From Misgurnus anguillicaudatus (Eukaryota > Chordata > Actinopteri > Cypriniformes > Cobitidae), in assembly GCF_027580225.2 (NCBI RefSeq), contig NW_027395276.1, forward strand, positions 4,741,001 through 4,805,000: 64,000 bases of DNA, given 5' to 3'. A model generated the notes under the pieces. That model was not told the DNA's origin, made no database searches, and saw only the letters and a list, made by a program, of their open reading frames with translations. Below are positions 47,086 through 62,000 of this stretch, one piece after another. Position 1 is the stretch's first letter; every line of letters begins with the position of its first letter. The translations under genes and the position numbers were made by a program.

Positions 47086-50000
47086 TCAGATGACTTCAGA
47101 TTGACGTCCTCGCGGGTGTAATATGATGCCGTTAGCGCTTGCTTTCGGGGTGAGTCCACCGTTACTGTAACGAAAGTTGTTCATGGCCTCAGATATCTGG
47201 TAAGAGTTTATAGCAGAGGTTTCCTCCTCTCCTTCTGGAATTCTGTCCGTCTGCATTTCCGTGTCTCTCTCATCAGGTTCCTGTCTGTGAATCTCTCTGC
47301 GAGAACCACGATTCCAGCTGTCTGCACCCGTGTCTGCGGCCGGACCGGTGCTCATGGATGGAGGAGAACTGTGGTCCCTGTGAAGACCTGAATCCTGAAA
47401 CACAATAAATAACAAAATCTCAATTCGAGTTTAAACATCAAGTTTCCTAAAGTGTGTGTCACAAGTTTCATTTCAATCTTTGACTTCATCTTACTCAGTC
47501 AATATATTAAATATATCAAGGGTATATATATATATATATTCACAGAATGTTCTTTGCATTATGTGGGATGATTTTATGTAGAAAACATGACTTTAACACA
47601 GAGTCATATTTTTCTTAGTCTAACGTCATTTCCTCACTGTTCCTGCAGGGGCCGCTATAGCAGAAATCAGGATAAGCCACACTTTTTAAGCCAAAATTTT
47701 AAAGGGGTCATATCATGAAATTTTTTTAAAATGTAAAATAAGTCTTTGGTGTCCTCAGAGTGCATATGTGTGACGTTTTAGCTTAAAATACCCCACAAAT
47801 AATTTATCATAGCATGTTAAAATTGCCACATTGTAGGTGTGAGCAAAATGTAAATGCAAATGAGCTGATGAAATGCAAACACTGATCACCATAATTGTGG
47901 TTTGTTGAAATTGAAACTTAATTGTGCTTTATTTTTTTCTCTTTTTCCCTGCACTAAATGGGAGTGTCGTGGTCAAAAAGTGCAGATTAAAGGGGCGGTA
48001 TTATTGTAATTAGACTCGATTATTACATAGGTCACAAAACAGGCGAAATCTGAATGGGCTATTTTTTCACAAACTTGCAGAGATTGATTTACCAAAACTA
48101 AGTTACTGGGTTGATCTTTTTCACATTTTCTAGGTTGATAGAAGCACTGGGGACCCAATTATAGCACTTAAACATGGAAAAAGTCAGATTTCCTGCTATG
48201 ATCCCTTTAACACTAGACCAGGAATTTACAAGAGTTAAAAAAGTAAATTGGGTTCATTTTGTTATACTGACTTTAACCAATGACATGTTAGTACAATCGG
48301 GCCTCATTTATAAAATGCTTCTTAAAAACCGGATCAAATTTGATCTCACGTTCATTTCTCAAAAGTGCGTACATGCGATTCCTAAAACGAACGGGCGCAC
48401 AGAAAACGTGCGCATGTAAAATTAAAAACCTTGAAATTGTGCGCAGTTAAATAGTTTCAAATCTCTGCATTTAAATGATGCCTAATTAATTACATACAAC
48501 AAGCACCTGTCAATGTTCCAATCCTTTACAAGCAGCAAGAAAGACTAATATTTCCAAAAACAATCTGCAAAAGTTGCGTACAACTGCTCAGAAGCTAAGC
48601 ACTTTTCCACATCAAAGACCGTTTTTATAAATTTGGACTTTAAATTTTGATTTTTGTGTACGCACACTTTATAAATGAGGCACCAGATGTCTAAAGATTC
48701 TCACCAGAGATGCATCACTGGACTTCACATAAGACGCGACTCTTCTTTGTCGTTCCTTTATCTCTTCGTCTCTCTCTCTAAGCTTCCTACTGGCTCGTTC
48801 CGGCTCGAATGCTGTATAGATCGCAGGACGCCCAAGATAGTCATAGTCACCCTGTCGACTTCTCTGATCACCTATTATAGAGTAATCCTGTGGACAGACA
48901 GACAGACAGCGTGAGAAACAGGCTTTACTCTGGTCACACACAAAATACAAAATACGCACACACACTTCACAGTATCTCACCTCCATTGATAAAAGACTTT
49001 TCCCCATGCTTCTATTCATGTGAGTGAATGAGTTTTCTTCAGGCTGAAAACAGCACAAAAGTTGATAAATCACTTACATTGACAAGACTAACAGTGAATT
49101 GATAAAAAGACTGAGGACCACAGATCTTGTCAGGTCAGGTGACTTGTCAAAACAAACATTTCTCACTCACTAACTGCTGTGTAAAAACACTGTATGAGCA
49201 CTTAAACAAAGACTGATTTATACTTCTACATCAGAACTACACAGTAGCCTACACATCTTTTCATTTATACTTCTGCATCGTTATTTGGATCGATGTGCAA
49301 TTACAAATATAGACCACTAGTAGGCAGTGTCCCGGGCGTGGTATATCAAGCCAAAAGGTGAAGAAGCAGCAGCTTGTTTTCTTGTATTTGGCCCAAGTGT
49401 TCTAGTGAGCGTGCATGTAGGATAATTCACCGAAAGGTACACCCTTAGCAAGTGTAGAAATGTCAATCAAGGTAGTGGCAACAATTTGCACCAAAACGTA
49501 TTCGATTATACATATTTTAAAGTTTTTCTTACATGAACACATAAACAATCTGAAATGAAGATTTGCTGAACTTAAAGATTATTATCTACAGTTATCTGAA
49601 ACTTTCAGAAGCAGAATTCTTTGCATCTGTAAAAAAACTCTTCAGTTTGTGCATGCAGCTTTATTAAAGCTTATTGTTTTTCCAGTAGTCCCTGAATAAA
49701 CCACACAAATAATTATGTGATAAAAGCAGTTGCAGATGTTTTACAAAATGCATAACAATGTTTGCATCAATGAAATGAGCAACACTTTCCATTTTACTAC
49801 CAAAATATGTCATATCCATTTAATCACTTAAAATTTAAAGTTTCCTTGACATCTCACAATGTTTGGGCAAAAATCTCACGATTACAGACCTTTAGGGACC
49901 CTTGACACGAGTCCACAAGGGTGCACAGGAGTTGTATTTTGGGACAGACTCAAGTTTCACGCCGGAAATAGGAAGAGAAGGTGCCCATCAGTGTAAACTC

Positions 50001-53000
50001 CTTCCATCTATTGTCTGATTTGTCTGATTGCTCTTCGCAAGGACTTCTGGATAAAGTGTGTGAAGCCTGCAGCAGTGCAACTATGCACTTGTAGGCTAAG
50101 CGAGCACGCGCAATTTAAGGCTGATGTTTGAGAAGCTTCGGCAGTCATGCAGGTAAATAGACAGCGCCTTTGTTGCAGCTTGAGCTGTTAGATATCCCAT
50201 ACAGCAAAAAAAGTATTTTGATGGCCAAAAATATGTTTCAAATATATGCGAAATACATTTCATAGAAAGTACAGCTTAATCAAAGATATTTTTGAATTTG
50301 AAAATATATTTAGCTTTCACCTTGACATATTAACGTATATTTCAAAATGTATTACAGGGGCAACATTTTTTATAAATATATTTCCTGGCCAAAATAAAAA
50401 AAATTTAGTAAAAAATGTAAGTATAACATTTTTAAGTATGTATGAAATATAAAAGTATAAGTATATTTGCAGTTATATATTAAAAATATTTAATTAAAAA
50501 AAAAATTAAACCTGTTATGTTTACAGGTTTGTAACACAAACAGTTTTTTTCCAATGCAATGTGAATATAAATGCTTTAAAATATATTTATTTTTAAAATA
50601 AATTTCAAAATATACAAAAATGGCCAAAAAATATATCAGTAAAAAATACATTTTTTTAAACATATTTCAAAATATATTTCAGTAAATATATTATTTAACC
50701 ATTTTTTTGTATATTTTGAAATATATTTAAAATTATGTTTGAAAAAATGTATATTTTTTGCCATATGGGATAGCTCCTTAAGTTGGTCCATCTTTGTTTT
50801 TACTGTTGCAAGTGAAAATGCGACACAGATTTTTTTATCACAGTGTTTGCACATAGAATTGACACGTTGTCCCATTTTTGGAGATGTGTGTGCCAGGCTA
50901 TGGCGTAGGTCTGACGTAGAAGTACAAATCAGCCTTTAAGCACAATGTGTTTACTGTATGTGTGTGTTTTTGATGCTGTACCGGTATCCTGGGATCAGAA
51001 GTGATGGAGCCGAGTCGCCTCATAGACGCCTGACGTGAGAGACTGACCATCTGCTCTCTGATGTGAAGGACATGACATTCAGAGTTACGCTGGGTTTTAA
51101 AAGATTTGACTTTTGTGAGGAATTACTTTGTATTAAAAATCATAAACTCACGTTTGGACACTGAGGGCTCGCTTCAGATTTCTGTTTTTATGTTTAAGGT
51201 GACAGTTGACGTAAATGAGAATGATCACCATAATGACCACCAGACTTCCAGCAGCAGATGCTCCTAAAACGATCAGCATGGTCTCTGAATGCGCCTTGAT
51301 AAGCTCGATAATTCCTTCTGTATTTTCTAGAAACAAACAAAACACAACAAAGTTATACGATCAGATTTACGCACGCAGAACCGAGAATGTTGAGTAAATA
51401 AATATGGGAGGTGAAATGCCAGAGAAATTCCAGCTAACTTGTGAGTCACTGTTAGATTATGATTATGATTTACACGGATACTGAAGAAGTCATTCGGAAG
51501 AGATTTAAACAAACATTCAGAGAAAATGATGACAGATCGAAACAAAGACTGAAATGTTTTTCTAAACACTGAAATAATCACTCATTAAAACCTTAAAGAT
51601 AAAATATGGAAATATAAATGAAATATTCAGTCAGTCAGTGTAATCACAAACTCTTGGATCTTTTTCAATATTCTTTTTATAAAGTTGAACACTTACCTTC
51701 AATCTCCACTTTATACTCAGATTTAATACTCCCAACAGTGTTTGCCGTCTGACACACGTAAACGCCTTTATCTGTCATGTTTAGAGGACGACTGAAGATG
51801 AGTTTGTCACCCTGAACTAACACACTGTCGGGTAAATGATCTCCTTTCCTAAAGCACAAAGACAGAAGTGAGTTTAGTGGATTTGGCTATATATTTTGGC
51901 TATTTTTACAAAAACATTTTAGCTTGTGTTATTTTTACAGTGTATTGACATCAGCATGTTAAGTTTTCTCTTCATGTGTGCATGCCAAACATGTTGTTAT
52001 GATTGAAACAACAATGCTGTTATAATAAAACATTAAAACTACAGAGATTTGTATTACAGTTTATAATGATATTAGGTTGGATGAAACAGCATGTGATCTC
52101 AAACACAACTATAGAGAAGAAGTATTAAAGGTATTTTATCATCTTACATTAATTGATGTATTTTAAGTGCACTAATTTTATTATTTTACAACTGTTATAA
52201 AACATTATTTCTGAATGTTCTGTAAAATGTTGCTGTAGAAAACACAATTAACTTATTAGGTTTAGATGTTGATGATTTGTTTCATTTAACCTTGGAGAAC
52301 CCACAAGGTCAAATTTGGCCGCTGTTAATTGCTGCTACCCAAAATTTTCTTGGGTTCTCCAGGGTTAAAGTCATCATTATGCTGATCAGTGTTTGTTTTA
52401 GTTGGACTCCTGACTCTGAGTTTGCTAGTTTATTCTGTGGCTGCTACAACTTATTGTTTAAAGCATATTTGTTATTATAAAAAGCAGCCAATAATGTAAT
52501 AATCATAGTGGTGTTTAGTATCTGAGGCTTAAGATCATCATCTAGTCAGTCTGTTTATGATGTAATATTGCAGTAGGAGATCCAGCACTCTCATAGCAGT
52601 TCATAATTCTGACAGATTTTATGACAATTTGCACATAAAAAGGAACCATTGTGCCATTTAGACACACAAACATCAAGAATCAGAATAACAATCTTAACAT
52701 TGATGACAGAGAGTAATAGTAAAAAGGTGAATTTATTTACACCGCATTGCATGCTGGGAGTCCTGGATGCGAATTGTAATTTGTTGATACGCAACATGCA
52801 TTGCAACATGAAGCTTTACATTTCTTTGTCACCCTTGTTGAGATTCATACTCTGATGTTTGTGTGTCTAAATGGTACAATGTTTTTTGTGTCTTCAAATC
52901 TATCAGAATAAACTGCTATGAGAGTGCTGGATCTCCTTCTGTATTATCACATTATTCACAGAAAAATATGCTTTTGGCTGATCAAACAGTGAATGCTCTT

Positions 53001-56000
53001 AAAGGGGACATTTCACAAGACTTTTTAAAGATGTCAAATAAATCTTTGGTGTCTCCAGAGTACATATGTAAAGTTTTAGCTCAAAACATCCCATAGATAA
53101 TTTATTGTCCTTTACAATGCAAATGAGCTGATCTCTGCACTAAATGGCAGTGCTGTGGTTGGATAGTGAAGATTAAGGGGAGGTTTTATTATAATAGGAT
53201 CCCCTTCTGACATCACAAGGGGAGCCAGATTTCAAGAAATAACTATTTTTCACATGATTACAGAGAATGGTTTACCAAAACTAAGTTACTGGATTGAACT
53301 TTTTCACATTTTTTAGGTTGATACCAGCACTGAGGACCCAATTATAGCAGTTAAACATAGAAATTGATTTTAATGATTTTTATAATATATCCCCTTTAAG
53401 ACGAATACTGTGATTATTACATTATTGGCATCATTTTACCACAACAAATGTATTTTAAATAATTAGTTGGAGCAGCCACAGGATAAGCTAGCCAGATCAG
53501 AGTCAAGAGTCCAACTAAAACAAACACTGATCACCATAATGGTTACTTTAAATGAAACAAAACCAACATCTAATCTTAATAAGTGAAGATTGTTTTCTAC
53601 AGCAAAACGTTACATAACATTTAGAAATAATGTTTGAAAATAATAAAATGTAACATTCCTCTAACATTCACACAAACAACAAAGGTTCTTAAAACGTTGA
53701 AAAACTAGACTAGAATTACATTTAATGGACTTTCTTTAAACAACAAAAAATATACATTTCACCAGGTTTTCAGAAATGTTGAAAATATTGTTTAGGGCAA
53801 GTTGTTAATTTATTATTTGCTCAAGTTATAAAATATAGACTTGAACTATTACCCAAAATGTTTTAATTTAAATTAAAGATTTTTTTGATGCAAAACATTT
53901 TCTGTGCAGATGAGACAATAAAACCTTAAGAGTTTAAGCTGAATGAACAAATTTAGAAAGTAGTTGTGTCAACTTAAGAAAAAATTAAGATGAAACAGCA
54001 GCAACACAAAATACTTTTAACAGTGTAGAGAGATAAAAGGAGACACACACACGCATGCGCACACACACACGCACACTGGGTTCTGATGGTTGTAGCAACA
54101 CAAATCATCACATTAAAGGTTCTCAGGTTTGTAACTTTAACTCTCTTTGTCTCTGTAATTATCATCTGAGTATCATGTGAACATTACAGACTGTTGTAAA
54201 ATTCACCTAAAAAACTAAAACAGTATCACCTGAGCATATTTCAGCTTACAGTATACAAACACTAACATACAAATGTGTTAACATTATAAAACATCTGTAA
54301 TCAGAGACCGCAAAAGATAAACTAAATGTAACTTTTTCCAATCAAATTCTGATTGTATAACTTTGTAAAACTGAAGTCTCATCACTGACAGGGCGATGCA
54401 CACAACGTTAATAACACACACTAGAGCTATAATATCAGCGTCTTGAATGAAAAGTAAAGGCTGTGTTTCAGTATCAGTTAAACAATGATTACAGGACACA
54501 GTTGTTATTTAAGGCTTATGAAGCGTCTGGATACACCGCACCCTCATCACTTAGCATCCTGCTGCTTTACTCTCTTTTCATTTCAGTTTTTTTTCTGAGA
54601 AAACCCTCCTGCTGGCTCGATACTCTCGGGTTGCAACGTGACACTGGGCCTTTTATTTTCTCCTGAAAGGAGCGAGTGAATATGTAGCACTGCTGCAGTT
54701 CAGAGCTCTTTGTGTTCAAGTTAAATTACAGAAAGAGACAGGGTGCGGATGGATGTAAGGATTAAAAGGATGTGATATTTATGTCACCACTCTTTTCTGT
54801 AAACATTCATATAAACTCTCCTGAGACCAACAACAGCAGGTGTGCAGGAGTCTTCTGATAAACAGCTGTAGTGTCTGATGAAAATCTCACACTAAAACTA
54901 CAAAAACAAATCATAAGATCTGATTGGACAGAGACGGTGTGCACGGACCTTTATCAGACTGCTTAACTGAGCATCAGTCACTCCATTCGGTTGCCAGATT
55001 TGTGGTCTAACATATTTTATTTTCAATATTTAGCAGGCTTTTTCTTAAAGGCACAATATGAAGGATTTTCACCACTAGAGGTCAGCCCATTTCCGCCACA
55101 TAAGAAAAAAAATCATGCTCTGATGAATCATAATTATGACTTTAAAAGTCGAAATTATGACTTTTAAAGTCATAATTATGAGATAAAAAGTATAAATTAT
55201 GACTTTTAAGGTCGTAATTATGAGATAAAAAGTCGAAATTATGAGATAAAAAGTCGAAATTATAAGACTTTTTATCTCATAATTATGACTTTAAAAGTCA
55301 TAATTTCGACTTTTAAAGTCATAATTATGAGATAAAAAAGTCGAAATTATGAGATTAAAAATCGAAATTATGACTTTAAAAGTCATAATTATGAGATAAA
55401 AATTCGAAATTATGACTTTAAAAGTCATAATTATGAGATAAAAAGTCATAATTATAACTTTTTATCTCATAATTTTGACTTTTTATCATCTCATAATTAT
55501 GACTTTTAATCTCATAATTATGACTTTTAAAGTCATAATTTCGACTTTTTATCTCATAATTATGACTTTTTTCTCATAATTATGACTTTAAAAGTCGAAA
55601 TTATGACTTTTAAGGTCATAATTATGATTTATCAGAGCATGATTTTTTTCTTATGTGGCGGAAATGGGCTTCCATAATTACACAATAACAAAGGCGAAGT
55701 TTAATGACGTTATAAAGGACAGTTGAACGATGGGATAAAACGTGTGGAATTCTCTTATCATGTACATGAATTAGATAATGAATTAATGTTTTATTACCTG
55801 TACGTTTAATTACATTATTTTATACCATCATAATGAATAAGCTGCAAGGCACAACAACTGCATGTTAGATGCTGTACAACGCATTCGTGTTGCCAACGTT
55901 TCGACAACCGGAAATTGATGATAGCGCAGATGTTAAGCGTGACAATTACAAGGTAGACAAGGGACAAGACATTATTTAATACTAACATTTCCAGCTCATT

Positions 56001-59000
56001 CTCATGAATTGCGTATAAATAGCAGGCAGTGTGAAAAGTTGTGCAATACATACGCCAAAAAACAAATACATAAAATGACACAAAAAGATGCACCGTATTA
56101 AGTGAACAGGAAGGACTAGCATATCATATGCACGCAAAATTGGAATGTGGCTTATATGTAGGCCTATTGCACGACTTTTCACGCTGCGTGCTATTTATAC
56201 ACATTTCATGAGAATGGATTGAAAATTTCTCTGGATTTACAAATCCTTGGGAACTTTTGGGATAATGTAAGTACACAACTCTATGAAATATATATTACAC
56301 TGTGCAAGTGATTTGGGATATTTTATTACAAAAATCTTACTTCTTGTGGCTTAACTGACACTTGGGTGGACAGAAACATGATGTTTTCTGTTTGCAGAAA
56401 TGTTATTGTTTAAAGAAGCACTTGCCAGATTTCCAACCCAGCAAGTAATTCGCATTAAAAAGACGTCAAAAGCTGTCCAGATTTAGTCCAGACGTCTATA
56501 GGCTAAATTCGGGCAGTCAGTGAAAATTTAAACTAAAAAATAAATGAAAGCCAACATATGTCATCACTGTTGACTTTGCCTACATCTCACATGTTATTTT
56601 GGCCAAAACAAAACCAAATTTAAGTTTATTTTGGCTAGAAGTGAATCGCTCATAGCCAGACGCGTCGGGTCTATAGTTGGGTGATTCTCACGAAACCATT
56701 GAAACACCACAGCACTAATGATTTTAGCTTTAAAATGTGTAATATAGTAACATTAAAAAGCATCACAATTAACACAATACTGTGTTCTACCTTGCACAAT
56801 GTGTGATTTCAACATAAGAATTTATAATTGTAAATTTTATCTCATTTTCTGCTGAAATTCTCATTACCGCAATGTGTCCGGCTGTGTTTGAACATACGTT
56901 ATGTTGTAATTTAATCAAATTAACACAAAAATATTATGAAAAAAAAATAAATGGATGTTTTGCTAGACTACTTTAGATGACAGAAAAAATATTTACTGAA
57001 TATTCATGTATAATAATAATGAAGAAAAATTAGGAAAATGATGTGTCCATGCCTGATGTTCTCATCCTCCGCAACACTTTTTGAGAACAGTTTAAGCACA
57101 CATACAGAATTTTAATAAAGTTTGATTTTGAGTGACCAAGCACATGGACCAGTTACTTCAAGATGGCTACCAGGTAAGATCATTTTTTTACACTTAATTT
57201 GAAATATTGTCTTGTCAGAATGCTTACACGACATTTTGATTATCATTACCGCAACAGATGCTTATTAAATGTTAATTTAATTAATAGAAGCATAATACTT
57301 TGATTTTAAATGCATGTGCAGAATCTCCAAATTATGTTCTTTCAGGTTTGTCATGTCATTTTGAAAATATGTCAGTGTTGATGTTTTCTGACTGTTGCGG
57401 TAATGAGATTTTTTAGGACTAATTTTTTAAATTATGTTACAAAAAGTGTTAAATGATAAGTAAAAGTTTTTAAATTAATGTTCCCATTTACTCCAGACTT
57501 TGTTTTTCAATGTCTGGTGGGAAAAAAGTACATTTAAGCAATTTTTACATTTTCATGCTTGACATTTTTAAAACCAAGTTTTCGTGAGAATCACCCAGTT
57601 ATGGTGAAATGACAGCTATGGATTTCAGAGTAATTAGCCAACATCAAAGGGGTTTAAAGGGGAAAACTGTGATTTGTTGTTTTAAATGTCACCCAGATGT
57701 TCTCTGGGTCAGAAAAAAGAGGCAATGTGAACCCTTAGTGGTGTGTATAGGCTTTGTGATTAATTATTTGAAGAGCTTTTAAGGGTGTTGGCTTTAAGCT
57801 GAATATTAAACCCAATGTCAAACCTGCTCCAGGTGATGTTGTGAGGCGGTGGGTTTCCTTTAACTGCACATCGGAGTTCTGCTCCTGTTTTGCCAAACCT
57901 CCAGGAACCAAAGGCATGGATCTCTGCATCTGGTGGATCTACAACAGAAAACCCAAAATGACATCAACAAGAGTGTGAATAAAAGGCAATAAACCAGTTT
58001 CCATGTGAACTTACATTGTACAATCAGGTTGTTTTGGAGTCTCCGGGGTTTGTCTAAAGCCGGATGCCACACCAGACAGTCCAGGCGATGGCCATTCATG
58101 CTGCGAACCGGATTAAGGGAGAATTCTGAAGTCACGAGGCCGTTATCGCCAGTTCGATTCTGAGACTGTCCGGTAATGTCCGTGTCCCAGGAGAGACGTG
58201 GAGGTGGATAACCAACGGAACGACAGGAAGCAGCCATGCGAGACGATTGGCCTTCCTGCAAGATCACCGGCTCCAGCGTGGAGATGGGTAAAACTGTGGG
58301 AGTTAAATTTTAGTATCTTTTATCAAGTCAAAGGGTGGATCTCATTTAGAGGTATTGTAATGTAAATGATAGATTAATATGTAATTTAGTCAGTTTAAAG
58401 GATTACTCCACTTTCATAAAATTTTTTTTTTAAATAACTCCATTTATATAGTGCTTTCATAGACCAGTGGCCATCCATAGTGCTTTACATATTGCTTCAC
58501 ATTTACTCATACATTCATCCACTGTTGTACACGGGTTAGGTGTTTTGCTCAAGGACACCTTGACACTTGGTCAGGTGGAGCCAGGGATTGAACCACCGAC
58601 CTTCTGATTTGTAGACATCCTACATGAACCACAGAACCACTGCCACCCCACTATTTACTCACATGCATGTCATCCAAGATGTTTATGTCTTTCTTTGTTC
58701 AGTCAAGAATTTTTTTTATTTTAAAATTAAGTTCAGGATTTTTCTCCATATAGTGGACTTTATTGAACCTCTACAGTTAACAGTTTTAATGCAGCTTCAA
58801 AAGGACTCTAAACCATCCCAACTGAAACATAAGGGTCTTATCTAGCAAAACCATCCTCATTTTAACCAAAAAACAAATAAATAATATGTACATTATAACA
58901 AACAACTTCTCATCTTGCACTAGTCGCGTGATGCACCAGCGTGACCTTACGTATTACGTTATCACGCCAAAGGGTCATGCATGATGTATGTGAAACTACC

Positions 59001-62000
59001 ACCCCAGTGTTTAGAAGTGTGGAGAAAGAGGACCATTAAATTGATGTTGTATGAGGAATGATACCAAATAATGTCTTTGTGTCAGTTTATTGTTTAAAAT
59101 GGACTGCATGTGTGCATTTCACATATGTAACGCCTGACCTTTCAACCTTTCGTAATACATAAGGTCACACTGGTGCATCACATGGCTAGTACTTTTTTTT
59201 AATGGGGGGGGGGGGTAAATGAGGATGGTTAACCCTAGAAACGTTAAGAATCTACATTTGGGATCGTTTAGCGTCCTTAAAAGCTGCATTAAAACTGTAA
59301 ACTGTTGAGGTCTACTAAAGTCCACTATATGGAGAAAAATCCTGAAATGTTTTCCTTCTCGACTGAAGAAAGAAAGACAAGAACAACTTGAAATACATGG
59401 GGGTGAATAAATTATCAGGATTTTTTATGAAAGTGGAGTAATCCTTTAACAAGCAAAATCATGTTGAGTTCATAAAGCACAGCAATTTTAAGAGATGAAT
59501 TGTGATCTTACTCCAGACTGTGACATCAATTTGTCTTTCGAAGTTTCCTGATGGGAATGTGGTGATGTGACAGGTGTATGTAGCCTGATCGACTTTCTTT
59601 GTGTCCAGAATCAAAAGTGTTGAGTCAACTGTTGGCTTATGACTCTCAAACTGAACACGGTTCAGAAAATCAGGTGACGCTGAAATAAACAAACAAACAT
59701 ACAGCTTCAGGAAGAAGATCTTTACAAGACAGAGCGCCGGTTCCCAGCAAGCAATAGGCTTCAATTCACCGTCTAGGTTATGAGTGAGCAACTTCTAGCC
59801 AAAATAAATTGGAATTTGTTTTTTGCCAATTCATCATGTAAGCAAAGTCAACAGTGATTACAAGATGTTTGCTTTCATTTATTGATTTATAGCATTTCAT
59901 TTATTGGCTATGGTTAGCAGCTAATCATTTTTCACTGACAGGCCAAAGTTTGCCTTGTTTTATGCTGCGTGCACACGTCCAGCGACTAGTAATGATGGAG
60001 CGATGCAACCTCGTTCATTTCAATGGAAGCTTGGCGACTTCCGACAACACGAGAGACAGTGACATTTGACGACAGGAAGTGGTCATGTCCAGCTAAACGA
60101 CAAAGTTGAGAACAACCTTATGCAAATGACAAGCGACTTTTGGGAGCGACTACCAATGAGAGTGTGGCAGGTCGTTAGGAGGCGTTCCTAATTCTGGTTC
60201 CTAGAAACAACTACAAACAAATGAGTAACCGTCCTCTCAGTAAATGATTTAAGAAGAATGGAGTGAACTTCACTGCTTCACTCTCATTGATTGTCGCACC
60301 CAACCGTTGAACTGTTCTCAACCTTGTCCTGTAGCTGGACACTCACACTTCCGGTCGCCAAAGGTTTCTGTCTCGTGTGTTGCCGGAAATCAGCAAGCTT
60401 CTATTAAAATGACAGAGATGCATTGCTCCGGCGTTACTAGTCACTGGCGGTGTGCACTCATCTTTAGCCTAGACGTCTGGGCTGTGTAAGGACGACTATT
60501 AGATGTTGCTGAATTGTTTCTGGCATCTAGTATCTATGATTTTCAGGTCTTATACCTTTAGACTTTAGCACATTTCTCATAATTTTTAAAAAATTATCAC
60601 ACAGTTAGTTTGAAGCACAAGTGACACAGGACGAGTTACTCAATGACGTTCATGGCCGTAGCCATGGTTTGAAAATTACTGAGGTCCAGGGTGGGGTGTT
60701 AAGAGTTAACAAATGCTATCCCAGGTGAAAAAACTGCACATTAATAAAATACACTTTTTAAGTACACTTAGTAAATGTACTATTTTCGTGCACTCATTTT
60801 GTGGCTTATATATCACATTAAAATTAAAATTAAGTTAAGAACATCTAAGTGTTATTTTGAGACATCATTAATTTATAATAAAAATCTAGTTGGTACTGGT
60901 ATTCTTACTTTTTCAGGTAAACTGAAGTACTGCTCAAGTAGAACTTTACTTTTAATATGTATATTTGTAGCATAACTTTACATAACTTACAAATGTTTTA
61001 CACTTTGGGTACACACTCTCTGTTTTGGGTGATGGACTGTTTTTCGATAGTGTTGTTGATACTGTTGATACTCTTACAGACACAATTATGATGATTACTG
61101 CTTTTATCATACCGAATGTAGTATCAGCAATAACCTGCTCGCGCTGCATGATGCGTCTTATTTGATAACTTTCAGTTTTCATGTTGCCAGATATTAGTAC
61201 GAAAAAAAGCAAAAATAATTGGCCTAAAGTTCGTCCAAACCTTGTATTTCAGAAATAAAGAGAAATCGTTAATACTAACCTACACCTAACAATCACTTTA
61301 TAGATAATGTCAAAGTGTCACATTAGTTGCTAAAACACATCGTCTAAAGATGATTTTTAACAATGGGATCTGGCAACACTGCAAATTCTGTACCCGCGCC
61401 ATCGCAGCTTAAGCCAATCTTCGTCATTTTACACTAAACTATACAGTAAACTGTCCAAACTTAATTATATATGCAGATTCGTTTTGAAAAACTAATTAGT
61501 CATTCAGAGAACTTCAAATTTTATTTTTTTAATATGAAAAAATTACCGAGGTCCGGACCTTGGTAACCTCATAGCTGGCTACGGCCATGATGACGTTGTG
61601 TGCATAAAATACATAAAGTATCAACTAATAAATATGTTAAAAACAGAAAGAAAAGTATTTAATGTTGTGTTTATTTTGTGTAATTATCAGCTTCTTCTTT
61701 GACCAAACAGCAACAGCACAACATTTGATCTTCTGTGCGTTCACACGTAAACAGCATTGTTGTAATATCACACTTCCAGGACCGTAATGCTATTAGACTC
61801 CACTGAAAGTGATCAAATCTCTTATCATTTTATCACGAGACACGAGAACATCAAAGGATTATGTTATCAGTAACTTCATGGTTTAGACTCTGGTCTACCT
61901 ATATACAATCTGCAGGTTACACTAAAACACGACTGCCTTCCTGTGTTATCTGTAATTTGTTAATTCATGAGAAGTCGTAAGTGGTTATGAGCGTGTTGTG

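Noticed and set aside
57735..57929. Minus-strand frame starting MQRSMPLVPGG in the nectin4 region
   Set aside because: It is the wrong frame of the real nectin4 exon 57938-57824; the phase-correct frame gives an Ig domain.
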